Shown: in pieces, positions 1-7,241 of the stretch
Numbering within the stretch: the stretch's first letter is position 1
Layout: each line of letters opens with the position of its first letter
Assembly (NCBI GenBank): GCA_002358555.1
Contig: DEPC01000086.1
Location: forward strand, 1-15,868
Length of the DNA stretch: 15,868 nucleotides
Direction of reading: 5' to 3'
Origin: Hungatella sp. UBA3402
Lineage (GTDB): Bacteria > Bacillota > Clostridia > Lachnospirales > Lachnospiraceae
Position numbers and translations under genes: made by a program
Notes under the pieces: generated by a model
Database searches by the model: none
Told to the model about the DNA's origin: nothing
What the model saw: the letters and a program-made list of their open reading frames with translations, nothing else

Positions 1-2
1 AC

Positions 3-761
3 AGGGCAAGAAAAGAAGGGGGGAAAGACCTTAGAACCAGAACACAGTCTATCATTGATGGGACTATTCTGATTGATTTTCCGCCAGATACTTATACACA
101 TGCGCTTAAATATTCTTTAAATCTGGGACAGATTCAGCATTTACTGATTACCCACTCCCATATGGACCACTTTTTTCCGGTGGAATTGATTCATCGCCAT
201 GAACATTTTGGGCATAATGCAAAAGGAATGCTTTATGTATATGGCAATGAAGCCGTGGAAAAAGCATTTTATGAAGCAGTACTTATTGATAGATTTAAGG
301 TACATCCTCTTGATGACAGTGTCAAATTTATCCGTCTGGAACCTTTTCAGGATTTTGAGGCAGAAGGATATCATATTATTCCTGTGCCAGCAGACCATGA
401 TAAACGAGAGACCTGTTTGATTTATATCATTGAGAAAGATGGAAAATGCCTGTTGTATGGACATGATACAGGGATGAATTTAAGCAAGGAAGCCTGGGAA
501 TGTATTTACAGCCACAAATATTGTTTGATTTCCATGGATGCTACTATGGGAAAGCAGAAAACTAATGGCTATCATATGGGACTTGACGATGATGTGGAGC
601 TTGCCAGACGTTTGGAAGAAAGAGGATGTATTGACAATAGTACAATAAAAGTAATTAATCACTTTTCCCATAATGGAGGGATGACTCATAAGGATTTGGA
701 AGAATTTGCCGGCAAATATGGTATGGTTGCCGCCTATGATGGGATGAAGGTAGAATTCTAA
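3..761 (+). CDS. MBL-fold metallohydrolase, 5' end cut by window edge
   Basis: The reading frame is open from the first bases of the window, so the N-terminus lies outside; 252 codons are visible. The metallo-beta-lactamase metal-binding motif reads T-H-S-H-M-D-H (the HxHxDH signature) near base 150. It is followed by an ADH histidine (near base 393), a GHDTG motif carrying the bridging aspartate (near base 460) and a late NHFSHNGG histidine (near base 660). This is the full set of ligands for a binuclear metal site. The family hydrolyses phosphodiesters, thioesters or lactams; the layout resembles PhnP/RNase Z-like small hydrolases, but no substrate can be assigned. An internal ATG at 162 falls inside the metal motif and cannot be the true start. 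It is convergent with the molybdenum operon, so a shared role is not implied. Confidence 0.85.
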   Translation, partial: RARKEGGKDLRTRTQSIIDGTILIDFPPDTYTHALKYSLNLGQIQHLLITHSHMDHFFPVELIHRHEHFGHNAKGMLYVYGNEAVEKAFYEAVLIDRFKVHPLDDSVKFIRLEPFQDFEAEGYHIIPVPADHDKRETCLIYIIEKDGKCLLYGHDTGMNLSKEAWECIYSHKYCLISMDATMGKQKTNGYHMGLDDDVELARRLEERGCIDNSTIKVINHFSHNGGMTHKDLEEFAGKYGMVAAYDGMKVEF

Positions 762-765
762 ATGG

Positions 766-809
766 ATTAAGATTGTGATAATGAGATTTAACTACCACAA
801 TCGGTTAAT
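766..809 (+). terminator. Possible terminator hairpin after the MBL gene
   Basis: Five bases after the stop codon of the MBL-fold gene, ATTAA-GATTGTG (766-777) can pair with CACAATC (796-802) and TTAAT (805-809), with a 2-nt GG bulge and an 18-nt loop. The 3' flank is only weakly T-rich, so termination efficiency is uncertain. Confidence 0.35.
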
Positions 810-820
810 TTAAAGATATA

Positions 821-915
821 AGGCTGTTGCACTAAGAAAAATATACAAAATATTGAGAATATAGTTATATACAAACACTATATCTTATATATTAAATGCT
901 TGGTGCAACAGCCCC
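821..915. repeat. MITE-like element with terminal inverted repeats
   Basis: GGCTGTTGCACTAAG (822-836) is matched on the other strand by CTTGGTGCAACAGCC (899-913), a 15-bp inverted repeat with one mismatch enclosing 62 AT-rich bases. A smaller inverted repeat lies inside (859-865 with 877-883). The trinucleotide ATA occurs on both sides (818-820 and 916-918) and could be a target-site duplication. The ends resemble the G-rich CTGTTGCA-type termini of some insertion sequences (IS1182-like, from memory), which would make this a non-autonomous remnant. Alternatively the paired ends act as a bidirectional terminator between the convergent MBL and moaC genes. No coding capacity is present. Confidence 0.5.
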
Positions 916-945
916 ATAATTTTTATGATGTTGAGACAGGCTTTC

Positions 946-1425
946 TTATCTCTTTAGATTATGCACATCCCCGCTTTTTCCGCCGGTTTTATGACATAGA
1001 TAAATAGTTCCAATTTCCATAGATTTATCTAATGCCTTACACATATCATACACAGTCAAAAGTGCTACGCTTACTCCAGTAAGAGCTTCCATTTCTACTC
1101 CAGTTTTTCCTGTAACTTTTACTGTACAATAGCAGTGGATTTCCAGTTTGGAAGGCTCCATCTCAAACCAGATTCTGCAGTTGGTAATGGGAAGAATATG
1201 GCACATGGGAATTAATTCAAAGGTTCTTTTTGCTGCCATAATCCCTGCTGTTGTTGCCACACCCAGGACATCGCCTTTTCTTACAGTTCCTTGCTGAATT
1301 GCCTGATACACTTCTTGATTTACTATAATTTTTCCAGTTGCAGTTGCTTCTCTTTTTGTATCCTCTTTTTCTGTTACATCTACCATAATGGCTTTTCCAT
1401 TTTCGTCAAAATGTGTCATTCCCAT
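946..1425 (-). CDS. moaC: MoaC, cyclic pyranopterin monophosphate synthase
   Basis: MoaC works with MoaA in the first step of molybdenum cofactor synthesis, turning the MoaA product 3',8-cyclo-GTP derivative into cyclic pyranopterin monophosphate in the cytoplasm. The 159-aa product has the family length. It starts with MTHFDENGKAIMVDV, has AGIMAAKRTFELIPMCH with the catalytic-region Cys-His (about 70-86), GKTGVEMEALTGVSVALL and YDMCKALDKSMEIG (about 114-140), and ends with KTGGKSG. The start ATG (1425) is preceded by GGAGAG (1432-1437), which lies inside the end of modC; only 3 bases separate the modC stop from this start, so the two are cotranscribed. A second ATG two codons in could also serve. 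It is the last gene of the molybdenum operon. Confidence 0.95.
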   Translation of the reverse strand: MGMTHFDENGKAIMVDVTEKEDTKREATATGKIIVNQEVYQAIQQGTVRKGDVLGVATTAGIMAAKRTFELIPMCHILPITNCRIWFEMEPSKLEIHCYCTVKVTGKTGVEMEALTGVSVALLTVYDMCKALDKSMEIGTIYLCHKTGGKSGDVHNLKR

Positions 1426-1428
1426 GAT

Positions 1429-2496
1429 TTACTCTCCATTCTTTTCTAAGAACATAATTTTTTCTTCCTGTATTTTTAAATAATCTGGAATTCCTTTTTG
1501 TTTCATCTCTGGCAATTTATCTCTCTGGACAAACCAACATACCAAAGATTCCCTTTCACATTTGCCTTGAGGCAATAAATAATAGTTGGTTTCAAAGGGT
1601 AACTCTGCCATATTTACCAGTGTATATTGGAAACAATTTTCCTGCTGTTTCCCCCATATGGGAGTAAAATCATGGGCTCGGTATCCAATACAAGAGGCAT
1701 AATCTGGAACAGATTGTTTCAAATGCAATAGGACTCCCCAGTCCAATACTTCTATGGTGTGGGAATCAATTTTTTTGATATCTGAAAAATTTTTGCATCC
1801 AGTCAATTTGGCGGCTTCCTTGTATCTTGGATTCGCAAAAAGTTCCTTTGTTTCTCCATAGACCACAGCCATTCCATTGTCTACAATCAAAAGCTCCTCA
1901 TTGAACCGATAAACTTCATCTCTGCTGTGGGATACCATAATTACGGTTCCCTGATAACTTTTAAGCATCTCTATCAGCTCCAACTGCAGCTGGTCTTTCA
2001 AAAATACATCTAATGCCGAAAATGGTTCGTCCAACAAAATGGCATCTGGCCTGTAAGCCATAATCCTTGCCAAAGCAACTCTTTGCTGTTGGCCGCCTGA
2101 AAGTTCAGAAGGAAGCCTGTTTTCCAGTCCGGACAGTTTAAATTTGTCTATCATTTCCTGAACTCGTTTTCGTTTTTCAATCTTGCTGCCTTTTAATCCA
2201 GATTCTATATTTTTAAACACAGTCATAGTGGGAAACAGAGCATAATTCTGGAACAGATAGCCGATATTTCTTTTTTGAGGTTTTACATTTATTTTTTTGG
2301 AAGAATCAAATAAAATAGTATCATCAATCTGAATAAAACCTTTATCTGGCAATTCAATTCCGGCAATGCTTTTAAGGGTCATACTTTTCCCGCTGCCAGA
2401 AGCCCCCAGGATTCCAATTCGATTAGAAGTCCCATGAAACTGGATATTTAAGGTAAAGTTTTCCTTTTGTGCTTTTATATTGACTTCGATTGCCAT
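1429..2496 (-). CDS. modC: ModC, molybdate ABC transporter ATP-binding protein
   Basis: This cytoplasmic ATPase powers molybdate import through ModB. The 355-aa protein shows Walker A GASGSGKS (31-38), the Q-loop at YLFQNYALFP (80-89), the ABC signature LSGGQQQR (132-139), Walker B DAILLDEP (151-158) and switch His190. The C-terminal ~130 residues include CIGYRAHDF, a stretch typical of the regulatory/TOBE-like part in clostridial ModC proteins; a clear MOP repeat is not obvious. A ribosome binding site AGGAAAGGA lies a few bases upstream of the ATG at 2496. The gene follows modB with a 15-base gap and leads directly into moaC. Tungstate or sulfate transport ATPases look similar, but the surrounding cofactor genes favour molybdate, or molybdate plus tungstate. 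Confidence 0.93.
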   Translation of the reverse strand: MAIEVNIKAQKENFTLNIQFHGTSNRIGILGASGSGKSMTLKSIAGIELPDKGFIQIDDTILFDSSKKINVKPQKRNIGYLFQNYALFPTMTVFKNIESGLKGSKIEKRKRVQEMIDKFKLSGLENRLPSELSGGQQQRVALARIMAYRPDAILLDEPFSALDVFLKDQLQLELIEMLKSYQGTVIMVSHSRDEVYRFNEELLIVDNGMAVVYGETKELFANPRYKEAAKLTGCKNFSDIKKIDSHTIEVLDWGVLLHLKQSVPDYASCIGYRAHDFTPIWGKQQENCFQYTLVNMAELPFETNYYLLPQGKCERESLVCWFVQRDKLPEMKQKGIPDYLKIQEEKIMFLEKNGE

Positions 2497-2511
2497 GGTT
2501 ATCCTTTCCTT

Positions 2512-3216
2512 CTACCAGGGTTTTACATATTTCATCTGTTTTCCCAAAATAAGATTCATCAAGAAAATAAGCAAAAATGCAATACTCATCACAATGCCCA
2601 CCCATATCCCTGCTGTTAAATAATCGCCGTCCTGGATTACCATTGCAATTTTTTGGGAGATAGTTCCTGTTTTTCCCTGAATATTTCCTGCCAACATGGA
2701 AGTTGCGCCATATTCTCCCAAAGCTCTTGCAAATGCAAGGATTGTTCCAGAAGCGATTCCTGGCCCAGTTGAAGGAATTACAATTTTCCAGAATATCGCT
2801 GTCTCTGACATGCCAAGAGTGCGGCCTGCATAGACTAAATTTCTATCTAGCTGCTCAAATGCTGCTCTCGCATTGCGGTACATAAGAGGAAATGCAATGA
2901 CAGTGGCAGCAATGACACAGCCAAGCCAGGATTGTACTACTTTGATATGAAAATGGTCATATAGAAAGATTCCAAAAGGGCGCCTTCTGCTGAATAGCAA
3001 AAGCAGAAAGAATCCTGCAACTGTAGGAGGAAGAACCATGGGTAACGTCAATATTCCGTCCATAACTGCCTTTTTTCCCGAAGGGAGTTTGACAATCTTA
3101 TAGGCAGTAAAAAGCCCCAGAAAGAAAGAGAATATTGTCGCCACGATTCCAGTTTTTAAGGAAATAAACAGAGGACTCCAGTCCAAATTGAAAAAGATAT
3201 CCTTTATTGCGTTCAT
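2512..3216 (-). CDS. modB: ModB, molybdate ABC transporter permease
   Basis: This is the membrane channel subunit for molybdate uptake. The 234-aa protein has the usual ModB length and about five hydrophobic segments (roughly 16-41, 51-75, 92-113, 150-170, 198-226). The EAA-type coupling loop, which docks onto ModC, is visible as EQLDRNLVYAGRTLGMS...WKIVIPSTGPGI (about 118-154), followed by the ModB hallmark ARALGEYGATSMLAGNI (about 163-179). The start ATG at 3216 has an excellent AAAGGAGG ribosome binding site (3221-3228). The gene is 36 bases downstream of modA and 15 bases upstream of modC, in the standard modABC order. Confidence 0.95.
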   Translation of the reverse strand: MNAIKDIFFNLDWSPLFISLKTGIVATIFSFFLGLFTAYKIVKLPSGKKAVMDGILTLPMVLPPTVAGFFLLLLFSRRRPFGIFLYDHFHIKVVQSWLGCVIAATVIAFPLMYRNARAAFEQLDRNLVYAGRTLGMSETAIFWKIVIPSTGPGIASGTILAFARALGEYGATSMLAGNIQGKTGTISQKIAMVIQDGDYLTAGIWVGIVMSIAFLLIFLMNLILGKQMKYVKPW

Positions 3217-3252
3217 CTCTCCTCCTTTGTTTTCACTGATAAGAATTGTTTT

Positions 3253-4173
3253 TTACTCTACTTCTGTATCAAAATAATAAGATTGAAATACTTCCTCTGC
3301 CTCATCAGAGAGTATATATGCCAAAAAATCTTCTGCTGCTTTTATCTGTGCCTCATCTGCCTCTTTATTTACAACCTGTGCAATAGGATAGATAACATTT
3401 CCAGTTAAATTATAGCTGACAGTCTGCAAAATATCTAGTTCTTCTTCATACCCATAAGTATCTGAATAATAAGTAGTCCCTACCTCGCAGGAACCTTCTG
3501 CTACTGCCAAGAGCACCTTGCTTACATTGTCCTGCTCACTGATTTCCACACCTCCAAGAGCCTCTGACACCTGTTTTGCAGTGATTGCTGCTGCATCCTC
3601 CTCCGTTTCTAATACACACAAGTGGATGAGAGCTTGTCTTGTATATCTTCCCACAGGAACACTGCCACCTGCCAAAGCAATACTCTCTGCATCTTTGAGG
3701 TTTTCCAATCCTGTAACTTTGGTTCCGCTGTCTTTTCGAGAAATTACAACTACCTGGTTATTTACTACATTCGCACGGGTTCCACTTACAACCAGTCCAT
3801 CATCCTCTAATTGGTTCATCTGCTTTTGCGCCGCTGAAAAGAAAATATCACATTCATAGCCTTCTTCTATTTGAGTTAAGAGAGTGCCTGAACTGTCTGC
3901 ATTATATACAATCTTTACATTAGGACAAATCTCATGATAGGCTTCTGCCAGTTCTGTCATAACGGTATTGAGACTGGCTGCTATAAATACTTGAATTTCA
4001 GTTTCTTCTGAACTGTTCTGACTGCCTTCTGCCAAATCTGAATTATCTGAGCTTTCATTGGTTAAGCTTGTTTCCTCAGAACTTGTATTGGGATTGGCAT
4101 CCTTGGCACTGCTGCATCCCATCAACATTACTATTGTTATAAAAATTAATCCCATTGATAATTTCTTCTTCAA
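3253..4173 (-). CDS. modA: ModA, molybdate-binding lipoprotein
   Basis: This is the extracellular substrate-binding protein that delivers molybdate to ModBC. It opens with a Lys-rich n-region, a hydrophobic segment and a lipobox LMGC with Cys20 as the lipidated residue, then a Ser/Glu/Asn-rich linker (21-58) that lifts the domain off the membrane. The binding domain has AASLNTVM (about 65-72), NADSSGTL, DIFFSAAQKQM and GGSVPVGRYTRQAL, all characteristic of ModA oxyanion-binding loops. The start codon is TTG (4173): it gives the Lys-rich n-region, whereas the first ATG, six codons later, would lose it. A GGAG element lies about ten bases upstream. Tungstate-binding proteins are close relatives, and sequence alone does not settle the preferred anion. 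Confidence 0.93.
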   Translation of the reverse strand: MKKKLSMGLIFITIVMLMGCSSAKDANPNTSSEETSLTNESSDNSDLAEGSQNSSEETEIQVFIAASLNTVMTELAEAYHEICPNVKIVYNADSSGTLLTQIEEGYECDIFFSAAQKQMNQLEDDGLVVSGTRANVVNNQVVVISRKDSGTKVTGLENLKDAESIALAGGSVPVGRYTRQALIHLCVLETEEDAAAITAKQVSEALGGVEISEQDNVSKVLLAVAEGSCEVGTTYYSDTYGYEEELDILQTVSYNLTGNVIYPIAQVVNKEADEAQIKAAEDFLAYILSDEAEEVFQSYYFDTEVE

Positions 4174-4210
4174 AAATTGTGTTCTCCGTTCTTATTTCAA
4201 TACCCATTTT

Positions 4211-5170
4211 TTAGTTTCTGTTCCGTATCAATGAACTTGTTGTGCCACATTCTCCATCAGTTCCTCTGAGAATTCCAAGCCCATGAGCCATATGAGGGAG
4301 AATATACTCCAAACTTTCTTTTACTGCCTTAGGACTTCCAGGAAGATTTACAATGAGGGTATTCTTGCGGATACCTGATACAGCCCGACTTAACATAGCC
4401 CGTCCGGTGATGGTTAGGGAATACTGCCGGATAGCTTCTGCAATTCCGTTGGCCATGCGGTCACAGACAGCTACCGTTGCTTCTGGCGTCACATCTCTTG
4501 GTGCAAATCCAGTTCCTCCTGTAGTGAGAATCAGATTTACCTGCCGCTGGTCTGCCAAGCGACATAGCTGATGTTCTAACCTTGATTTTTCATCAGGAAG
4601 CAATAAGGATTCTATAACTTCATACCCTGCCTTTTCCAGCATTTCTTGAATCAATGGCCCACTTTTATCTTCTCGTTCTCCGGCATACCCCTTGTCGCTT
4701 AATGTGATGACAGCGGCCAAGAAGGGCCTGTCCTTGGCTAAAGGAAGCAATGTCACCTCATCTCCTGGCTGAATTGTCCCTCCTTTTATGACCTTTGTAA
4801 ATACCCCCTCTCTGGGCATAATACAATCACCCATAACCTTATAAATTTCACAGTGACTATGACATTCTTTTCCTATCTGAGTCAGTTCCAGAATAGCCTC
4901 CCCTATCTGGAATCTGGTTCCCACAGCAAGGGTGCGCAGGTCAAATCCTTCTATGACAAGGTTTTCTCCAAAAGCTCCAAAATCCACCTCTGCTCCTTTT
5001 GCACGAAACTCTTCAATTTTTTCCAGAGAGAGCATACTCACCTGACGATGCCATTTTCCTCCATGGGCATCCCCCTCAATTCCCCAGTCCTGTTTTAAGA
5101 TTGCTGTATCTACTTCTGTTTTTTGCGTTCCTTTCTTTTCGCTGATACAAATTGCTATGATTTTTCCCAT
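4211..5170 (-). CDS. MOSC domain fused to MogA/MoaB-type molybdopterin adenylyltransferase
   Basis: This 319-aa protein fuses two cofactor domains. Residues 1-143 form a MOSC domain with GIEGDAHGG (30-38), FGENL (67-71) and a Cys-rich stretch GKECHSHCEIYKVMGDCIMP (101-119) holding the conserved MOSC cysteine region. MOSC domains handle sulfur transfer to or binding of Moco. Residues about 150-300 form a MogA/MoaB domain with ITLSDKGYAGEREDKSG, the MPT-binding TTGGTGFAPRDVTPEAT (216-232) and NLPGSPKAV (275-283); MogA adenylylates molybdopterin before MoeA inserts the metal. The ATG at 5170 is chosen because GGAGGA (5178-5183) sits 7 bases upstream; an in-frame ATG at 5230 would run 20 codons back into moaA and add a non-conserved peptide. 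The fusion could channel Moco intermediates, which is inference. Confidence 0.9.
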   Translation of the reverse strand: MGKIIAICISEKKGTQKTEVDTAILKQDWGIEGDAHGGKWHRQVSMLSLEKIEEFRAKGAEVDFGAFGENLVIEGFDLRTLAVGTRFQIGEAILELTQIGKECHSHCEIYKVMGDCIMPREGVFTKVIKGGTIQPGDEVTLLPLAKDRPFLAAVITLSDKGYAGEREDKSGPLIQEMLEKAGYEVIESLLLPDEKSRLEHQLCRLADQRQVNLILTTGGTGFAPRDVTPEATVAVCDRMANGIAEAIRQYSLTITGRAMLSRAVSGIRKNTLIVNLPGSPKAVKESLEYILPHMAHGLGILRGTDGECGTTSSLIRNRN

Positions 5171-5174
5171 ATAC

Positions 5175-6149
5175 TTATCCTCCGATTTGAACCATCTGTT
5201 TTTGTTCTGTAATTTTTCCATATGTCTCAAAACAATGATTCTTGGGCTTTATCTGGACTGCCTGCAAGATTGCCTCTTGAAGCAGTTTTTCTATGTCTGT
5301 GCTGGTCCCTCTAAGCAATTCCTTGAGATTGATGCTGTCTTTAAAACAAAGACAGGGCTTTATCTCTCCCTGAGAAGTTAAGCGGATCCGATTGCAGCTA
5401 TTGCAGAATTGACCATGAATAGCACTGATAAATCCAATACTTCCCTTGGCAGCAGGAATTCGATAATATACAGCAGGCCCATTTCCATGGATTTGCTCAT
5501 CCTTTTCAAGTTTTGGATAGTTAGCTTTAAGTCTTGTAAGGATATCCTCATTATAGATAGTCTCGTATTGTTTCCCATATCCAATGGGCATCATTTCAAT
5601 AAAACGTACATCTAAGGGATTATTTTGTGTAAGCTCTGCAAGATGCAGACATTCTTTGTCATTGATATTCTTCTGCATAATGGCGTTGATTTTTACGTTA
5701 AGACCTGATTCTAATGCCATATGGATGCTTTTGAGAACTTGGTTCAATCCATTATAGCCAGTGATTTTGTGATAGGTCTCAGGTTCCAGGGAATCCAGAC
5801 TTATATTTACTCCATCTAGTCCATTATCTAAAAGTTCTTGTAAATAGTTTCCCAGAAGAACGCCATTTGTTGTCAATGTCACCTGTTGAATGCCAGAGAT
5901 TTTTTTCAGCTTTCCGACTAATTCTGCACATCCAAGGCGCACAAGAGGTTCACCTCCAGTAATCTTAAATCTGGTAATTCCAAGAGCTGCTGCTGCCCTG
6001 CAGACAGTTTCAATCTCCTCATAGGTGAGAATCTCCTCCATTGGAACAAGAGAAATTCCATCAGGCATACAATAACGACATCTTAAATTACAGCGGTCAG
6101 TGATGGAAATCCTCATATAATCAATGGTTCTGTTATAGGTATCCTGCAT
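5175..6149 (-). CDS. moaA: MoaA, GTP 3',8-cyclase (radical SAM)
   Basis: MoaA uses S-adenosylmethionine and two [4Fe-4S] clusters to cyclise GTP, the committed step of molybdenum cofactor synthesis. The 324-aa protein has the N-terminal radical SAM motif Cys20-X3-Cys24-X2-Cys27 (TDRCNLRCRYCMP), the SAM-binding TGGEPL (64-69), and the C-terminal substrate-side cluster Cys249-X2-Cys252-X13-Cys266. The extreme C-terminus is Gly-Gly, a conserved MoaA tail needed for activity in the family. GGAGGA (6157-6162) lies 7 bases before the ATG. The stop codon is only 4 bases ahead of the MOSC-mogA start, so the two are translated from one message. All key residues are intact. Confidence 0.97.
   Translation of the reverse strand: MQDTYNRTIDYMRISITDRCNLRCRYCMPDGISLVPMEEILTYEEIETVCRAAAALGITRFKITGGEPLVRLGCAELVGKLKKISGIQQVTLTTNGVLLGNYLQELLDNGLDGVNISLDSLEPETYHKITGYNGLNQVLKSIHMALESGLNVKINAIMQKNINDKECLHLAELTQNNPLDVRFIEMMPIGYGKQYETIYNEDILTRLKANYPKLEKDEQIHGNGPAVYYRIPAAKGSIGFISAIHGQFCNSCNRIRLTSQGEIKPCLCFKDSINLKELLRGTSTDIEKLLQEAILQAVQIKPKNHCFETYGKITEQKQMVQIGG
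5178..5183 (-). promoter_or_regulatory. Ribosome binding site deciding the MOSC-mogA start
   Basis: GGAGGA on the minus strand lies 7 bases before the ATG at 5170, overlapping the end of moaA. It favours this start over the upstream in-frame ATG at 5230. Confidence 0.8.
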
Positions 6150-6189
6150 TTTTTATTCCTCCGCATGATGTTTCCTTTAAAGTTAGAAG

Positions 6190-7215
6190 CTATTTTCCAA
6201 ATCCGCAGTTAGGAAATGTACATACTGGACAGGACAGACACAAACCGCCTTGCCCCATTTTGTCAAAATCCTCTTTTCCTAATACTTCTCCTGCCATGAT
6301 TCTGGGAAGCACTAAATCAAAGATTGTTCTTTTTGCATACATCACACAACCTGGAAGCCCCATAACTGGAATCTGCCCTTCATAATATGCCAGCATAAAC
6401 ATTGCCCCAGGAAGAACAGGAGCACCATAGGTTATAACGAAAGGAGCCACATTTCTTATGGCAGATGGGGTCTTATCATCAGGGTCTACGCTCATTCCTC
6501 CAGTGCAGATAATCATATCTGCCCCCATTTCCAAAAGCTTGCGGATATAGCTGCTTATCATCTCAGGTTTATCATTGCTGACTTCTCGCCCTATGATTTC
6601 CACATCATATTCAGATAACTTTTCTTCAATGACTGGGGTGAAGGTATCCTGAATCCTTCCATAGAACACTTCATTTCCTGTTGTTACAATTCCGACCTTT
6701 TTAGAAAGAAATGGTTTAATTTCAAAGATTGGTTTCTCTTTGCCTATGGATTTTGCAACTTCCATTTTTTCTTTTTCTATGACAAGAGGGATAATTCTTG
6801 TCCCCGCAATTTTATCTCCAGCTTTAACCGGAAAATTTCCATGCCTGCTGGCAATCATCATTTCTCCTAAAGAATTGATTGCCAGCAGTTTTTCAGAATC
6901 CACCTTCAGCAGACCGTCACATTCCGCAATAAGCTCGATTTTTCCTTCTTTTATTGGACTAGGACGCATATAGTTATTTTTGCAGAGGTCATATAAAATC
7001 TCTGCAGCCTCATTTTCATGTAACATATGCTCGTCCTTTTCCCATATGTAAATATGGTCTTTTCCAACACTTAACAGCACAGGAATATCTTCCTCCCTGA
7101 TAATATGGCCTTTTCGAAAAACAGCATCTTTTGTCACGCCTTTAATAATCTGGGTAATATCATGGCAGAGAACCTGTCCCACAGCATCCTCGGTTTTCAT
7201 CAATTTCATTGGCAT
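6190..7215 (-). CDS. MoeA-like molybdopterin-binding protein with C-terminal Cys cluster
   Basis: This 341-aa protein carries one MoaB/MoeA-type molybdopterin-binding domain (about 174-305) with VTTGNEV (177-183), CTGGMSVDPDDKTP (237-250) and GLPGC (286-290). The N-terminal ~170 residues resemble a reduced MoeA scaffold, but the MoeA hallmark PPFxxSAMDGYA is absent, so it is unlikely to be a second standard molybdenum insertase. The tail holds Cys326-X2-Cys329-X2-Cys332-X4-Cys337 ending in CGFGK, which could bind an Fe-S cluster or metal. Similar proteins with such tails occur in clostridial molybdoenzyme clusters; their exact role is not known to me. The start is uncertain: ATG at 7215 is 4 bases from AAGGAG, while an ATG two codons later has 10-base spacing. 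It lies 26 bases after moeA. Confidence 0.85.
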   Translation of the reverse strand: MPMKLMKTEDAVGQVLCHDITQIIKGVTKDAVFRKGHIIREEDIPVLLSVGKDHIYIWEKDEHMLHENEAAEILYDLCKNNYMRPSPIKEGKIELIAECDGLLKVDSEKLLAINSLGEMMIASRHGNFPVKAGDKIAGTRIIPLVIEKEKMEVAKSIGKEKPIFEIKPFLSKKVGIVTTGNEVFYGRIQDTFTPVIEEKLSEYDVEIIGREVSNDKPEMISSYIRKLLEMGADMIICTGGMSVDPDDKTPSAIRNVAPFVITYGAPVLPGAMFMLAYYEGQIPVMGLPGCVMYAKRTIFDLVLPRIMAGEVLGKEDFDKMGQGGLCLSCPVCTFPNCGFGK

Positions 7216-7241
7216 CTGACTCCTTTTCTACAATCCCTTAA

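Noticed and set aside
162..761. ATG at 162 as the start of the MBL-fold gene
   Set aside because: This ATG is the Met within the HSHMDH metal motif; the frame is open to the window edge, so the gene is truncated and starts further upstream.
5171..5230. Extended N-terminus of the MOSC-MogA protein starting at 5230
   Set aside because: It would overlap moaA by 56 bases, adds a non-conserved peptide, and the strong GGAGGA site points to the ATG at 5170.
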